DNA of 64,000 nucleotides, taken from contig NC_016584.1 of the NCBI RefSeq assembly GCF_000235605.1, positions 2,344,001 through 2,408,000 on the forward strand, in the 5' to 3' direction. How positions within the stretch are numbered: position 1 is the stretch's first letter; every line of letters begins with the position of its first letter. This document shows positions 1 to 7,199 of the stretch, in pieces. The translations under genes and the position numbers were made by a program. The notes under the pieces are model-generated. The model saw only the letters and a program-made list of their open reading frames with translations, searched no databases and was not told the origin of the DNA. Origin of the DNA: Desulfosporosinus orientis DSM 765. Its GTDB lineage: Bacteria; Bacillota; Desulfitobacteriia; Desulfitobacteriales; Desulfitobacteriaceae.

Positions 1-846
1 TACGCCAGGAATTGAACAAAGGAGAGGGTAATCAAGGGAAAAGTTTGCCCAGTAGACCATTTGAGCCCGTATATCTGTCAGAATACTTTGTTGGGATCTG
101 AGGAGATCCATGTACATCCTTAAAACCCGTAAGTTTGACTGTTGGGCGCGGTTAAAAGGCAGACTTTCCTTGGCAGCCGAAATCAGTGCATCCGTTTTCA
201 ACTCGTACCAGCTCTTCGCCATCTTTGCTGGCTTAAGACAATTAATAATCTGGTCCCTACTAGCCGATAGAATAGCATTGGGAGAAGGAAAAGAAGAAAG
301 GACTCTCAAAGCAGTAGGACTACATAAATGAGCAAATACTGACTCAAACTTAGGAAACAGAAGGTCTAAAACGGAACGAAACCGGAGTTGAGTCTCAATA
401 TATAGAGTGTTGAACCCATCATACTGGCGGCAAAGATTCTGCAACTCCGAGATGTAATCCATATGAGGTTTGGCCTCGGTAAATTGATTCAGGTAGTAAA
501 CCTGAGCAATACGATTCGCATCAATCGGGTCAGTCTTAACTTTACGAACGGATTTCTTTTTCTCAGCGTGAGTCTGAAGAGGATTTAAAACGACCACCTT
601 GAACCCAGCATCTTGAAAGAAAGCGGCAATAGGCTTGGAGTAGTTGCCAGTAGCCTCCATAACCACATGAGGACGTTGACCCATCTCCAATTCTAACTTG
701 CTGAGTCGATCGACTAATAGAGATAAATCGTTGGGTGAATGAGAGAACGAAAAGGGTTTGGAATCTAAAACTTGATAACGTTTAAAGACAGCAGCCACAC
801 TTTTGGACTTGGAAACATCAATACTCAAGACTGGAACATCAAACAT
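1..846 (-). CDS. IS110-family DEDD transposase (partial, frame intact)
   Basis: The frame from ATG 846 stays open through 282 codons to the window edge. The N-terminal RuvC-like DEDD domain shows Asp in LSIDVS (about residue 10), Glu in MEATGNY (about 64) and two Asp in KTDPIDAN (about 103-106). The start of the C-terminal transposase domain is visible near residue 275 (YPLLCSIPG). The enzyme would catalyse RNA-guided excision and insertion of the element. The two related copies in this window are broken by shared frameshifts, so this copy, if complete outside the window, is the only visible source of active enzyme for them. The start follows an AGGAGG-like site at 850-856. Confidence 0.9.
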   Translation of the reverse strand, partial: MFDVPVLSIDVSKSKSVAAVFKRYQVLDSKPFSFSHSPNDLSLLVDRLSKLELEMGQRPHVVMEATGNYSKPIAAFFQDAGFKVVVLNPLQTHAEKKKSVRKVKTDPIDANRIAQVYYLNQFTEAKPHMDYISELQNLCRQYDGFNTLYIETQLRFRSVLDLLFPKFESVFAHLCSPTALRVLSSFPSPNAILSASRDQIINCLKPAKMAKSWYELKTDALISAAKESLPFNRAQQSNLRVLRMYMDLLRSQQSILTDIRAQMVYWANFSLDYPLLCSIPGV

Positions 847-1092
847 GAAAAACCTCCTCTTTATCTGGGTCCATCTTTAAACATCAATCCTTAGGTTCGC
901 GTTGTGATACGGGCTCGAAGCCCAACCAGCTCAATCAAGGTAAAGGTGTCAAAGAGGGCCTGAACAGTTTATGCGACGGGATCTAGGTCCCAACAGAGTG
1001 TACGTTCTAACCCAGTTTTCTTAAGTATAAAGGAATACAAAAGAAAAAAGATCCATACCCAGATTGAACTGGTTATGAACCTATAATACGAA
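847..1092 (-). ncRNA. Candidate bridge-RNA region of IS-A copy 1
   Basis: This is a non-coding leader upstream of an IS110-group transposase, the place where the guide (bridge) RNA is encoded in characterised members. The same leader occurs at 8414-8661 and 14570-14819 with moderate divergence. On the transcribed strand the segment at 962-975 reads GCATAAACTGTTC. It holds CATAA, identical to the base run left of the insertion point, next to CTGTTC, the reverse complement of GAACAG at the right junction. Its role as target guide is an inference; no fold was computed. Confidence 0.4.
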
Positions 1093-1163
1093 CAGAGGGT
1101 TTTCAACATCGGAGAGAATATGAATGTAGTAAGCCGACGTCGCAAACCCTCGGGACGTTAGAC
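1093..1163 (+). repeat. attC-like site 1 (AAC box interrupted by IS-A copy 1)
   Basis: Right portion of a site whose left half lies beyond IS-A. It begins CAG and continues with an imperfect hairpin (GAGGGTTTTCAACATCGG against CCGACGTCGCAAACCCTC) around the shared centre GAGAATATGAATGTAGTAA. It ends in the box GTTAGAC at 1157-1163, a perfect GTTRRRY match. The GTTAGACGAC that opens cassette C1 is the reverse complement of GTCGTCTAAC at 1883-1892. Confidence 0.85.
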
Positions 1164-1237
1164 GACATATTGTTGAAGTAAACCAATCATTTTTTCATAG
1201 GGTTAGCCCTGAATAAAATATTACAATGTGATAGTGG

Positions 1238-1375
1238 TTATCCAAGAATATTTTTTACCCCAGGTTCTTCTGCTTTCTGTTGAGAAGCAATAGCAACTAT
1301 GATTATCCCAATCAGTAATATCCAGCTTCCAATAGTAACAAGCAGTTGAGGGTGAATATCCTCCTTTTTGGACAT
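1238..1375 (-). CDS. Small single-pass membrane protein, 45 aa (cassette C1)
   Basis: The reading frame runs from ATG 1375 to TAA 1238 and begins MSKKEDIHPQ. After a short charged N-terminus comes one hydrophobic helix (LLVTIGSWILLIGIIIVAIA, about residues 11-30) and a short polar tail. It lies 25 bases downstream of another minus-strand frame in the same cassette. I do not recognise a family. Support is the clean membrane-protein pattern and cassette context; a small size like this is common among cassette genes. No strong ribosome-binding site is visible, so the start is tentative. Confidence 0.45.
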   Translation of the reverse strand: MSKKEDIHPQLLVTIGSWILLIGIIIVAIASQQKAEEPGVKNILG

Positions 1376-1400
1376 AAATAACTGTTTATATACAAGGCCC

Positions 1401-1634
1401 CTAAACCGGGGACGCATTGTTAAATGCTAATATTCCAATGCCAGCTCCCCGTATCCAAGCTGATAGTGCAGTTATTTTAGCCGGATCAATCGGGTTTGCT
1501 TTTATTCCTAATCTGTTAAATATTTTAACTCTCTCTGATTGTAAACAAGAGATAACAAGAAGAATATAACCAATCGTCGTAGTAACGCTTCCGACTTCAC
1601 CAATTTTTATATATAGCAGTTCATCCCTTATCAT
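1401..1634 (-). CDS. Hypothetical membrane protein, 77 aa (cassette C1)
   Basis: The frame starts MIRDELLYIK at ATG 1634. Two hydrophobic stretches are visible, at about residues 16-30 (VTTTIGYILLVISCL) and 60-72 (WIRGAGIGILAFN), separated by a basic loop. Family not recognised. It is transcribed against the direction of the array, and its terminal half faces the 45-aa frame at 1238-1375, which may form one unit with it. Cassette C1 (796 bp) contains nothing else that reads as coding; 1635-1885 is AT-rich non-coding DNA. Confidence 0.5.
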   Translation of the reverse strand: MIRDELLYIKIGEVGSVTTTIGYILLVISCLQSERVKIFNRLGIKANPIDPAKITALSAWIRGAGIGILAFNNASPV

Positions 1635-1885
1635 TATTTAGACTCACCAATCTTTAGAATCTACTATCCTATTTTATGTCCCGAGATTTATCCCGGTTAC
1701 TATTATTTGGTTTGCTTTTTGTCTATAAATATTACATATGTAAGGCAATTTCAATTTGTCAAATAATACGTTGGAAGATAATCATGATGTAGATTTAGCA
1801 TACGAGACTTAAAGCAGATACGCTAAAGTAAAAGATTTTAGTATACTATACTTGGTCACTGTCTAAGTTTGGGAGACAATACGTC

Positions 1886-1959
1886 GTCTAACACGCCATT
1901 CCCAAAACTTAGTATATTTGAAAGCAATAAGACGCTTCGGGAATGGCTGAACGTTATCT
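1886..1959 (+). repeat. attC-like site 2
   Basis: The left box GTCTAAC (1886-1892) fits RYYYAAC exactly. It is followed by an arm GCCATTCCC (1895-1903), a 31-base centre and the returning arm GGGAATGGC (1939-1947). The right box GTTATCT is at 1953-1959. The predicted exchange point lies after G1953. Same subtype as site 6 at 6362-6436, which shares the left arm and most of the centre. Confidence 0.87.
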
Positions 1960-2082
1960 GCAATCCTAAGCGTTTCTATGGAGGCTGGTTTGGCTAGTGT
2001 TTAAGGTATTATAATTGTTTTAAGGGAATTTGAGGAGGCGGTTCTAATCAGAATTAGAAACAAGATTCCAACCGCTAGTGAA

Positions 2083-2679
2083 ATGAGGCATCGGGAACTG
2101 ATTGAAAGGCAATGGGTACTGATACGAGAGCCAAGGAGTATTGGCCTCTTAATTTTGGCATCAATCCCGTTAATGGTGCTAAGTTCTCTTTTTACGTTAC
2201 TTATTCTTAGTTTAGTGTCATCAATTTCGTTTGAAGAGTTCGGACTTAATGCTTCATCAATCTCCATATCAATTAATTTATTTCACGTAGTGGGGATTTT
2301 CTTATTGCTATTGATTCATGAATTTATTCATTTATCCCTTATTCCAAGTTTTATTAAATCTGAAAAAACATTTTTTGGTATCAACCCTTGTTATGGGTTT
2401 GTTTACTCTGAAGAACTTATTTCGAAAAATAGATATATTATTATTACTCTGGCGCCTTTTGTTATTATTTCTGTGATATTGCCTGTGATAGGTGGATTGA
2501 TGGGATTATTAAACCCATTTGCGAAATTTCTCATCTTATTTAACGCCATGGCTTCTTCGGTAGATATTTTGAATTTTATTCTTGTCGCTAAACAAACTCC
2601 ATCAAAATCGTACTTAACCAGTAATGGACAATACACATTTTGGACATCAAAATCAGCCACTAAACCGGACTGCAGATAA
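2083..2679 (+). CDS. DUF3267 putative membrane zinc protease (cassette C2)
   Basis: A membrane protein with about four hydrophobic segments and the zincin motif HEFIH (about residue 79) inside a transmembrane helix, as in DUF3267 family proteins. Two His and the Glu of HExxH would bind zinc and activate water; substrates are unknown. The ATG at 2083 has no ribosome-binding site and lies inside the family-like sequence. The frame is open upstream to 2005, and an AGGAGG at 2033-2038 is spaced 8 bases before an ATC codon at 2047, so the true start is probably upstream and non-ATG. The stop codon TAA falls inside the AAC box of the following site, so the cassette end supplies the stop. Confidence 0.75.
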   Translation: MRHRELIERQWVLIREPRSIGLLILASIPLMVLSSLFTLLILSLVSSISFEEFGLNASSISISINLFHVVGIFLLLLIHEFIHLSLIPSFIKSEKTFFGINPCYGFVYSEELISKNRYIIITLAPFVIISVILPVIGGLMGLLNPFAKFLILFNAMASSVDILNFILVAKQTPSKSYLTSNGQYTFWTSKSATKPDCR

Positions 2680-2748
2680 CATGGCATTCACGAAACTTAG
2701 CGTTGATGTATGTAGTATGACGCTTCGGAACTTCTCAGGACGTTACAT
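2674..2748 (+). repeat. attC-like site 3
   Basis: Left box AGATAAC (2674-2680), a degenerate hairpin (GGCATTCACG and CGGAACTTC arms) with the family centre AAACTTAG, and right box GTTACAT (2742-2748). Upstream GGACTGCAGATAAC is complementary at 13 of 14 positions to the start of cassette C2 at 1953. Stem pairing is weaker than in other sites. Confidence 0.75.
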
Positions 2749-2779
2749 GACATCTAAGTCTTTATAGAAGAGTTTACAA

Positions 2780-2806
2780 AAAAAGCGGGTCATAACTCCC
2801 GCTTTG
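2780..2806 (-). terminator. Intrinsic terminator for the minus-strand gene of cassette C3
   Basis: AAAGCGGG and CCCGCTTT form a stem with an 8-base loop. Read on the minus strand it is followed by a run of T, directly after the stop at 2815. Confidence 0.7.
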
Positions 2807-2814
2807 GTATGATT

Positions 2815-3417
2815 TTAGTGGTGAAGGTGTTGCTCATATGTCAAATTAGCTACTGTTTTAGGTGTACTATATGAAGTTGTCGATTTAAGGTTATAAGGCT
2901 GTGCGGTGGTGCGACTTTCGGTTTCGGGGAATACTGAGGAATCAGCTAAGGAATACACGGTATGTGCCATTGTAATTCCATATAAAAAGTTGTTAAACAA
3001 AGCTGTGTAGTGAGTCTTAGTTAGATGAGCTTTTGTATAGAAAAGACCTATTTTTTGACCAAAGTCATAAAGAATTCCCTACGACAGGCCACCAGCAAGT
3101 AGACCTTTAACCAGATGATGGTCTTTACCAGTTTTCTTTAACAAATATACATAAGGAATGCCAAGTATAGCCCCTGTGAATGTGTGAAGTATTTGCCCTA
3201 GTAAAAAGTTTTTAGTTTGATTGGTTCGGAAACCTCGCATAATCATTGAACCCGACAAATGTCCGTAAAGCCCTTCAGTTTTATTAGTTCTCCATAGAAA
3301 GAAGTTTGACAAGTCCATTACAATAGTACCCGCAAAACCTCCTATCAAGCCGAGGACTATCGAATCCTTGATTCTTTGACCGCTTCTTAAGCCACTTAGA
3401 ATGCGACTAATATTCAT
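2815..3417 (-). pseudogene. Membrane protein with an in-frame TAG (cassette C3)
   Basis: The frame starts MNISRILSGL at ATG 3417. It runs 112 codons to a TAG at 3079-3081 (after LLAGGLS), then continues without frame change for another 87 codons (GILYDFGQKIGLF and onward) to TAA at 2815. Four hydrophobic segments are visible, including GLIGGFAGTIVMDLSNFFLW. It resembles small multipass membrane proteins of spore-forming Clostridia that I cannot assign to a named family. The TAG most simply reflects a TGG-to-TAG mutation, making it a pseudogene. UAG decoding as pyrrolysine, known in some Desulfitobacterium, is possible but unsupported here. Confidence 0.6.
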
Positions 3418-3573
3418 TGTGTTAGCCTCCTTTACAGTTAATTCCTTTCTTAATATAACCCAAAATGAATAATTATTGCTGAATTACGTTTCCATCAATA
3501 GATATTACTGTAAACGAGAGCTAATCTGTACTAAATTTTTGAATGGATTATCTGGGTTGTCTTAACCGACGTC

Positions 3574-3650
3574 ATGTAACAGCGAATCCCCAAAATCTGA
3601 GAGAATATGAAAGTAGTAACCAGACTTCGGGAACACGCGAACCGTTATAT
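3574..3650 (+). repeat. attC-like site 4
   Basis: Left box ATGTAAC (3574-3580), arm GCGAATCCCC, centre AAAATCTGAGAGAATATG, returning arm CTTCGGGAACACGCG, right box GTTATAT (3644-3650). It shares its interior almost base for base with sites 7 and 9, which carry IS-A in the left box. Upstream CGACGTCATGTAAC pairs with the start of cassette C3 over 10 bases. Confidence 0.85.
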
Positions 3651-3736
3651 GCAATGGCAATATCGGGGTGGGCTTCGAAGTTTATAACCATCTTTTTTGG
3701 TTAAAGCTAAGCTATGCTTGATAAGGAGAATTGTTA

Positions 3737-4195
3737 ATGGAAATTAAGTTAGTTAACCGAGATGAAATTACAATCGGCGGTAATGTAGTTGAGACATCAC
3801 TAGATACTTGTGAAAAAGATCTTAATGAGCTATGGAATAATTTTAGATATAAGAGTTTTGATACGGTTAATTTAGAAAGCAATAACGGTTTATATGGACT
3901 CATGTGGTACACTCAAGATCATCGATATTGTTATTTGCTTGGTAAAGAGATCAGAGCAAAAGGTGAAAATCTTGATTCATTAATCATAAAGAAAGTACCA
4001 GCTGCACGTTATGCTGTAGTCTCAGTACCCAAAGATATGTCAATTGTTCAGGCTTGGACGCTGTTTTTCGAAAATGTTCTACCTAAAAATGGTTATATTC
4101 CTGATTCAGAACATGGGTTGTATTTCGAATACTATGATAATGAAGGTTATAAAACATGTGAATTATGGACACCTGTAATAGAAAAGAAGTGTTAG
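3737..4195 (+). CDS. GyrI-like / AraC effector-binding domain protein (cassette C4)
   Basis: A single-domain soluble protein of 152 residues. It has the C-terminal pattern of the bacterial effector-binding (GyrI-like) fold: PDSEHGLYFEYYDNEGYKTCELWTPV near residues 125-150, with the conserved Glu and aromatic residues that line a cation-binding pocket in this superfamily. It has no DNA-binding domain. A stand-alone protein of this superfamily is known from an integron cassette (Cass2), which binds cationic drugs, so a multidrug-sensing or sequestering role is plausible but inferred. The start at ATG 3737 follows AAGGAGAA at 3723-3730; an in-frame TTG at 3731 is too close to that site. Confidence 0.8.
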   Translation: MEIKLVNRDEITIGGNVVETSLDTCEKDLNELWNNFRYKSFDTVNLESNNGLYGLMWYTQDHRYCYLLGKEIRAKGENLDSLIIKKVPAARYAVVSVPKDMSIVQAWTLFFENVLPKNGYIPDSEHGLYFEYYDNEGYKTCELWTPVIEKKC

Positions 4196-4220
4196 GGATT
4201 GTTCAAGAAGTTGCCACAGC

Positions 4221-4294
4221 ATATAACACGGGGTTAGCGACATCGAAGTAATACATCTTGGGTAATAACTCGACGTCGCTAACCCCCTAAACGT
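4221..4294 (+). repeat. attC-like site 5 (GTT box interrupted by IS-B)
   Basis: Left box ATATAAC (4221-4227) is followed by GGGGTTAGCGACATCG and the returning CGACGTCGCTAACCCC, a 16-base stem with one A/C mismatch. The right box stops after ACGT at 4294, where IS-B begins. Its remainder TTATAC lies at 5682-5687 on the far side. The segment TTGCCACAGCATATAAC pairs with the cassette C4 start at 15 of 17 positions. Confidence 0.82.
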
Positions 4295-5681
4295 AGTTTG
4301 AAAATACCCAAGATACTTGCATTAAGCACTGTGTCCTAAAAAAGGCAACACTAAAAAGGAGCTATGGATACTCCAAAAAAACATAGCTCAAATAAGACCA
4401 TTTACCATTGGTAAGGCTAAGTCGCTGCTTCTAGTTTATATCCACGTTTAACTAATTCCTGAATTAGAAATTCATCGGCGACCTTTGAAAAAGTATTTGT
4501 CCTTTCATTAGTAGTGTTTGGTTCGGACACTTCTTTGAAAGGCTCGTTATTTAAGAGCATGTGGAATATGGCCGTTAAAAGAGATCGACAAACAGCCATC
4601 ACCGCTTTATTATGACCTCTGCGGATTTTAAGAGAGTGAAACCGGCTCACTAGACGTGACTTCTTTTTGCTCCTGGAAAAAGTGTTTACACACTGAGTTA
4701 AAGTTGCTTTGAGGTATCGATTACCTTTCTTGGTTTTTGCCGGACGTCGTTTACCCCCAGTTTCATTATTCTGGGGACAAACTCCTGCCCAAGAACATAG
4801 GTGCTGGGCCGAAGGAAAACACGACATATCTGTACCGATTTCCGAGAGAATGGCCATAGCGGACACTTTTTTAACCGCAAAGCAAGAGCACAAAAGCTTG
4901 ATGGAATCTTGAAAAGGTCGTGATTTTTCTTCAATGAGGTTCTCAATTTGGGTAATCTTCTCATTAAAGTTTCGAAGATTATCCAGAGCAATAGAAAGCT
5001 TGTCTGCTTGGGTTGCAGTCAGCTGTCCCTTGAGAGCAACTTGGAGTTGAGGGATCTTCTCACGGAGCTTGCCCATAACAAGATCGGAGAGGAGATCCTC
5101 ATCAAGGGGCTGTGACTGAAGTAGAGCTTTCATTATGTTCATGCCGGATTTTCCGAAAATATCGGTGGTTACAGAAGACAACATCAGATTGCAGACCGTA
5201 AGAATATTATGGATTCTGCTTTTTTCAGCGGAACGTGCCCGGACCAGCTTATGCCTATATCGAGTAAGGTCTCGTAATTCGCGAATAGGTTTTGGGGGAA
5301 TAAAACGGGTTGAACCAGACCCAGCCTGTGTAGCTCCGCAAGCCACTTAGCATCCCGGCGATCCGTTTTGTTGCCCGGAAATGTTTTTGTAAAGTAGGGG
5401 TTTGCTAGGGTAAGAGCGAAAGAGTCTTCCATAAGATTAAATACGGGTATCCAGTACTTGCCGGTGCTTTCAATCACGACAACGTGGCAGTCGTGTTGAT
5501 GAAGCCAACTAATTGCCATTTCAATACCATCGATCATAGTTGAGAATGTCTTTACTTCGGTCTGATAGACACCATTATTTTTGGTAGTTATACATACAAA
5601 AAAGGCCCCTGGGAAGGGACAAAAAAACTTAAACACTATTTTCATTATCATTGATGCCGCGAGCCGCGGCATATGGTTGAG
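4294..5681 (-). mobile_element. IS110-family element IS-B (IS1111-like layout) in attC-like site 5
   Basis: About 1388 bp between G4293 and T5682. Removing it restores GTTATAC, whose extension GTTATACGAA is the reverse complement of TTCGTATAAC at the end of cassette C5, so the insertion point is in the GTT box itself. One base of ambiguity remains at the junction. The transposase reads leftwards, with a short leader and a longer non-coding tail (4294-4416). That is the arrangement of the IS1111 group, whose guide RNA lies downstream of the transposase. The tail contains a hairpin GAGCTATG/CATAGCTC at about 4361-4390. Confidence 0.78.
4417..5672 (-). pseudogene. Frameshifted IS110/IS1111 transposase of IS-B
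   Basis: Two overlapping frames encode one protein. The N-terminal part (to about 5290) contains the Glu motif VVIESTGKYW and the paired Asp motif KTDRRDAKWLAE. The C-terminal part (5346-4417) holds the transposase domain with SWAGVCPQNNETGGKRR and KGNRYLKATL. The frame change falls near 5290-5300, between LGLVQP and FIPPKPIREL. The expected first catalytic Asp near the N-terminus is missing; instead an aberrant KFFCPFPGAFF precedes FVCITTKN. The element is probably inactive on its own. Confidence 0.8.
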
Positions 5682-5786
5682 TTATACGAAACAGTACGCA
5701 AAGGCACCGCGTCTTCATGCGCGGATTTTTTAGGGATTATCTTTATAGTTATTTTCTTCGGATTATTAATCGACAGGAGATAGTGA

Positions 5787-6239
5787 ATGGATATTATATC
5801 GGTTAAACAAAGCCCAGAATATATGGACAAAGCAATTCAATATTTCCAAAGTAAATGGGCGAATGAGAATACTCTGATGGTGTACGAGGACTGCATTACT
5901 AATTGCATAACAACAGTAAATCCATTGCCACAGTGGTATTTGCTGGAGGATAATGGAGAAATCATTGGTTGTGCAGGACTTGTTACAAACGATTTTATTA
6001 GTAGAATGGACTTGTATCCTTGGTTTGTTGCATTGTTCATAGAAGAAGCAAATCGAGGTAATGCTTGTGGTTCATTGTTATTGGATAGGGCAAAGAAAGA
6101 TGCAAAACTTGGAGGCTTTTCTCATTTATATCTTAGCACTATCTATATTGGGTTTTATGAAAAGTATGGGTTTACTTATATCGGAATGGGATATCATCCA
6201 TGGGGTAAAAGTTCGCGGATTTATGTAACAAATTTATGA
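5787..6239 (+). CDS. GNAT family N-acetyltransferase (cassette C5)
   Basis: A 150-residue GNAT fold. Visible elements are the beta-strand LLEDNGEIIGCAGLV (about residues 50-65), the acetyl-CoA loop EEANRGNACGSLLLDRA (about 89-105; variant of the Q/RxxGxG/A motif) and the C-terminal FYEKYGFTYIGMGYHPWGKSSRIY. It would transfer acetyl from acetyl-CoA to an amine; the substrate is unknown. The ATG follows AGGAGA at 5773-5778. Acetyltransferases are common integron cargo, though nothing here points to antibiotic resistance. The gene ends 120 bases before site 6; the interval holds a GC-rich hairpin near 6320-6345. Confidence 0.85.
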   Translation: MDIISVKQSPEYMDKAIQYFQSKWANENTLMVYEDCITNCITTVNPLPQWYLLEDNGEIIGCAGLVTNDFISRMDLYPWFVALFIEEANRGNACGSLLLDRAKKDAKLGGFSHLYLSTIYIGFYEKYGFTYIGMGYHPWGKSSRIYVTNL

Positions 6240-6361
6240 GATGAAAGTATCATTTTTATTTATTTTTTTTTAAGCAATATATAAATGAGAAAGATAGTCT
6301 ATGGAGAGTTTTTGAGGGGCCGCCGTCCTGGCGTCCTCTGAATTTGGGGGCGTACGGCTTC

Positions 6362-6436
6362 GTATAACACGCCATTCCCAAAACTTAGAATATATGAATG
6401 TAATATGACGCTTCGGGAACTGCCGGGACGTTATAT
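6362..6436 (+). repeat. attC-like site 6
   Basis: Left box GTATAAC (6362-6368), arm CGCCATTCCC, centre AAAACTTAGAATATATGAATG, returning arm CTTCGGGAACTGCC, right box GTTATAT (6430-6436). Upstream GGCGTACGGCTTCGTATAAC pairs at 17 of 19 positions with the start of cassette C5 at 5681-5699. Confidence 0.87.
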
Positions 6437-6448
6437 GACAGATGGCGC

Positions 6449-6475
6449 AAAAAAAAAACGGCCATCCATGGCCGC
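6449..6475 (-). terminator. Intrinsic terminator of the ferritin-like gene
   Basis: On the minus strand CGGCCATGGATGGCCG forms a hairpin followed by ten T residues, 28 bases after the stop of the gene at 6503-6958. Confidence 0.85.
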
Positions 6476-6502
6476 AGAATACTGTTTTCTTAAAAGATAG
6501 AT

Positions 6503-6958
6503 TTATGTTGACTGCACCAAAGAGGTTGTGTGATTAAGATTATCTTTATACCATAATAAATGAAATTCTTCGTCGATCATATTGTGCCAAGCTCTCTTTT
6601 GTATGTCAGGATATTCCCAATTTTCGACAATGAATGTTCTATACATTTCAATAGCTTTTGTTTCCACTGCTATACCAAATTTATAGCGGTTTTCAGCAGT
6701 TGTTAAATCCAATGCAACATCGCCTAAGATATGTCCAGCAAGAGAAGCTAGCCCACCACTAAATATTGGAACATCTTCACCATATTTTATTATTATCTCC
6801 TTATAAAAATCGACATGATGCCGTTCTAGTTCGATCATTCTTTCATAAGCATGCTTAATATATTCGTTTTGTAATGCACCCATTTGAGATTCGTAAAGAG
6901 TTAGTTGGAACATTTCCAATAGGTAGAATTCCTTAAGCCTTAGTATATGGTTCATCAT
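6503..6958 (-). CDS. Ferritin-like diiron-type protein (cassette C6)
   Basis: An all-helical protein of about 151 residues. It has two ExxH-type motifs on separate helices, IELERHHVDFYKE (about residues 44-56) and IDEEFHLLWYKD (about 128-139), and a further Glu-rich helix VETKAIEMYRTF. This is the pattern of ferritin-like or rubrerythrin-like four-helix bundles that hold a diiron centre, so a role in oxidative stress is a reasonable inference. The start was placed at the first ATG (6958) after AAAAAGG; a GTG two codons upstream overlaps that site. It is transcribed against the array and has its own terminator. Confidence 0.7.
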   Translation of the reverse strand: MMNHILRLKEFYLLEMFQLTLYESQMGALQNEYIKHAYERMIELERHHVDFYKEIIIKYGEDVPIFSGGLASLAGHILGDVALDLTTAENRYKFGIAVETKAIEMYRTFIVENWEYPDIQKRAWHNMIDEEFHLLWYKDNLNHTTSLVQST

Positions 6959-7199
6959 TAACACCTTTTTCTTATTATTTTATTGTTCTGCAAGAACTAC
7001 TATTAAATTAAAGTTAAATTATAGGCGAGATGGATTTGCAATATTCTATTGTTTCCTTAATAATAATTTTTATGAAGGGTTATTATCATTTTAGAGAGCA
7101 AGGTACTTTTAAAGGTATGGGTGACTGTAATATTTTTAAGATTTAAGGGGCTGCCCTCCATGGCAGCCTCTAAGTCACGGGGCGCCATCCATCATATAA

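Larger units (their letters stand above)
1..1092 (-). mobile_element. IS110-family element IS-A copy 1 (left part outside window)
   Basis: The element runs off the left edge of the window. Its right end is set by comparison with two related copies at 7200-8661 and 13357-14819: all three end TACGAA immediately before a CAG that belongs to an attC-like site. The transposase reads leftwards and a non-coding leader of about 246 bases (847-1092) lies between its start and the element end. IS110-group elements carry their guide (bridge) RNA in this position. This copy is more diverged from the other two than they are from each other, and it is the only one whose reading frame is open. Confidence 0.85.

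Noticed and set aside
110-331. Plus-strand frames inside IS-A copies (also 7709-7897, 13865-14053)
   Set aside because: Antisense shadows of the IS110 transposase, which is open on the minus strand in copy 1.
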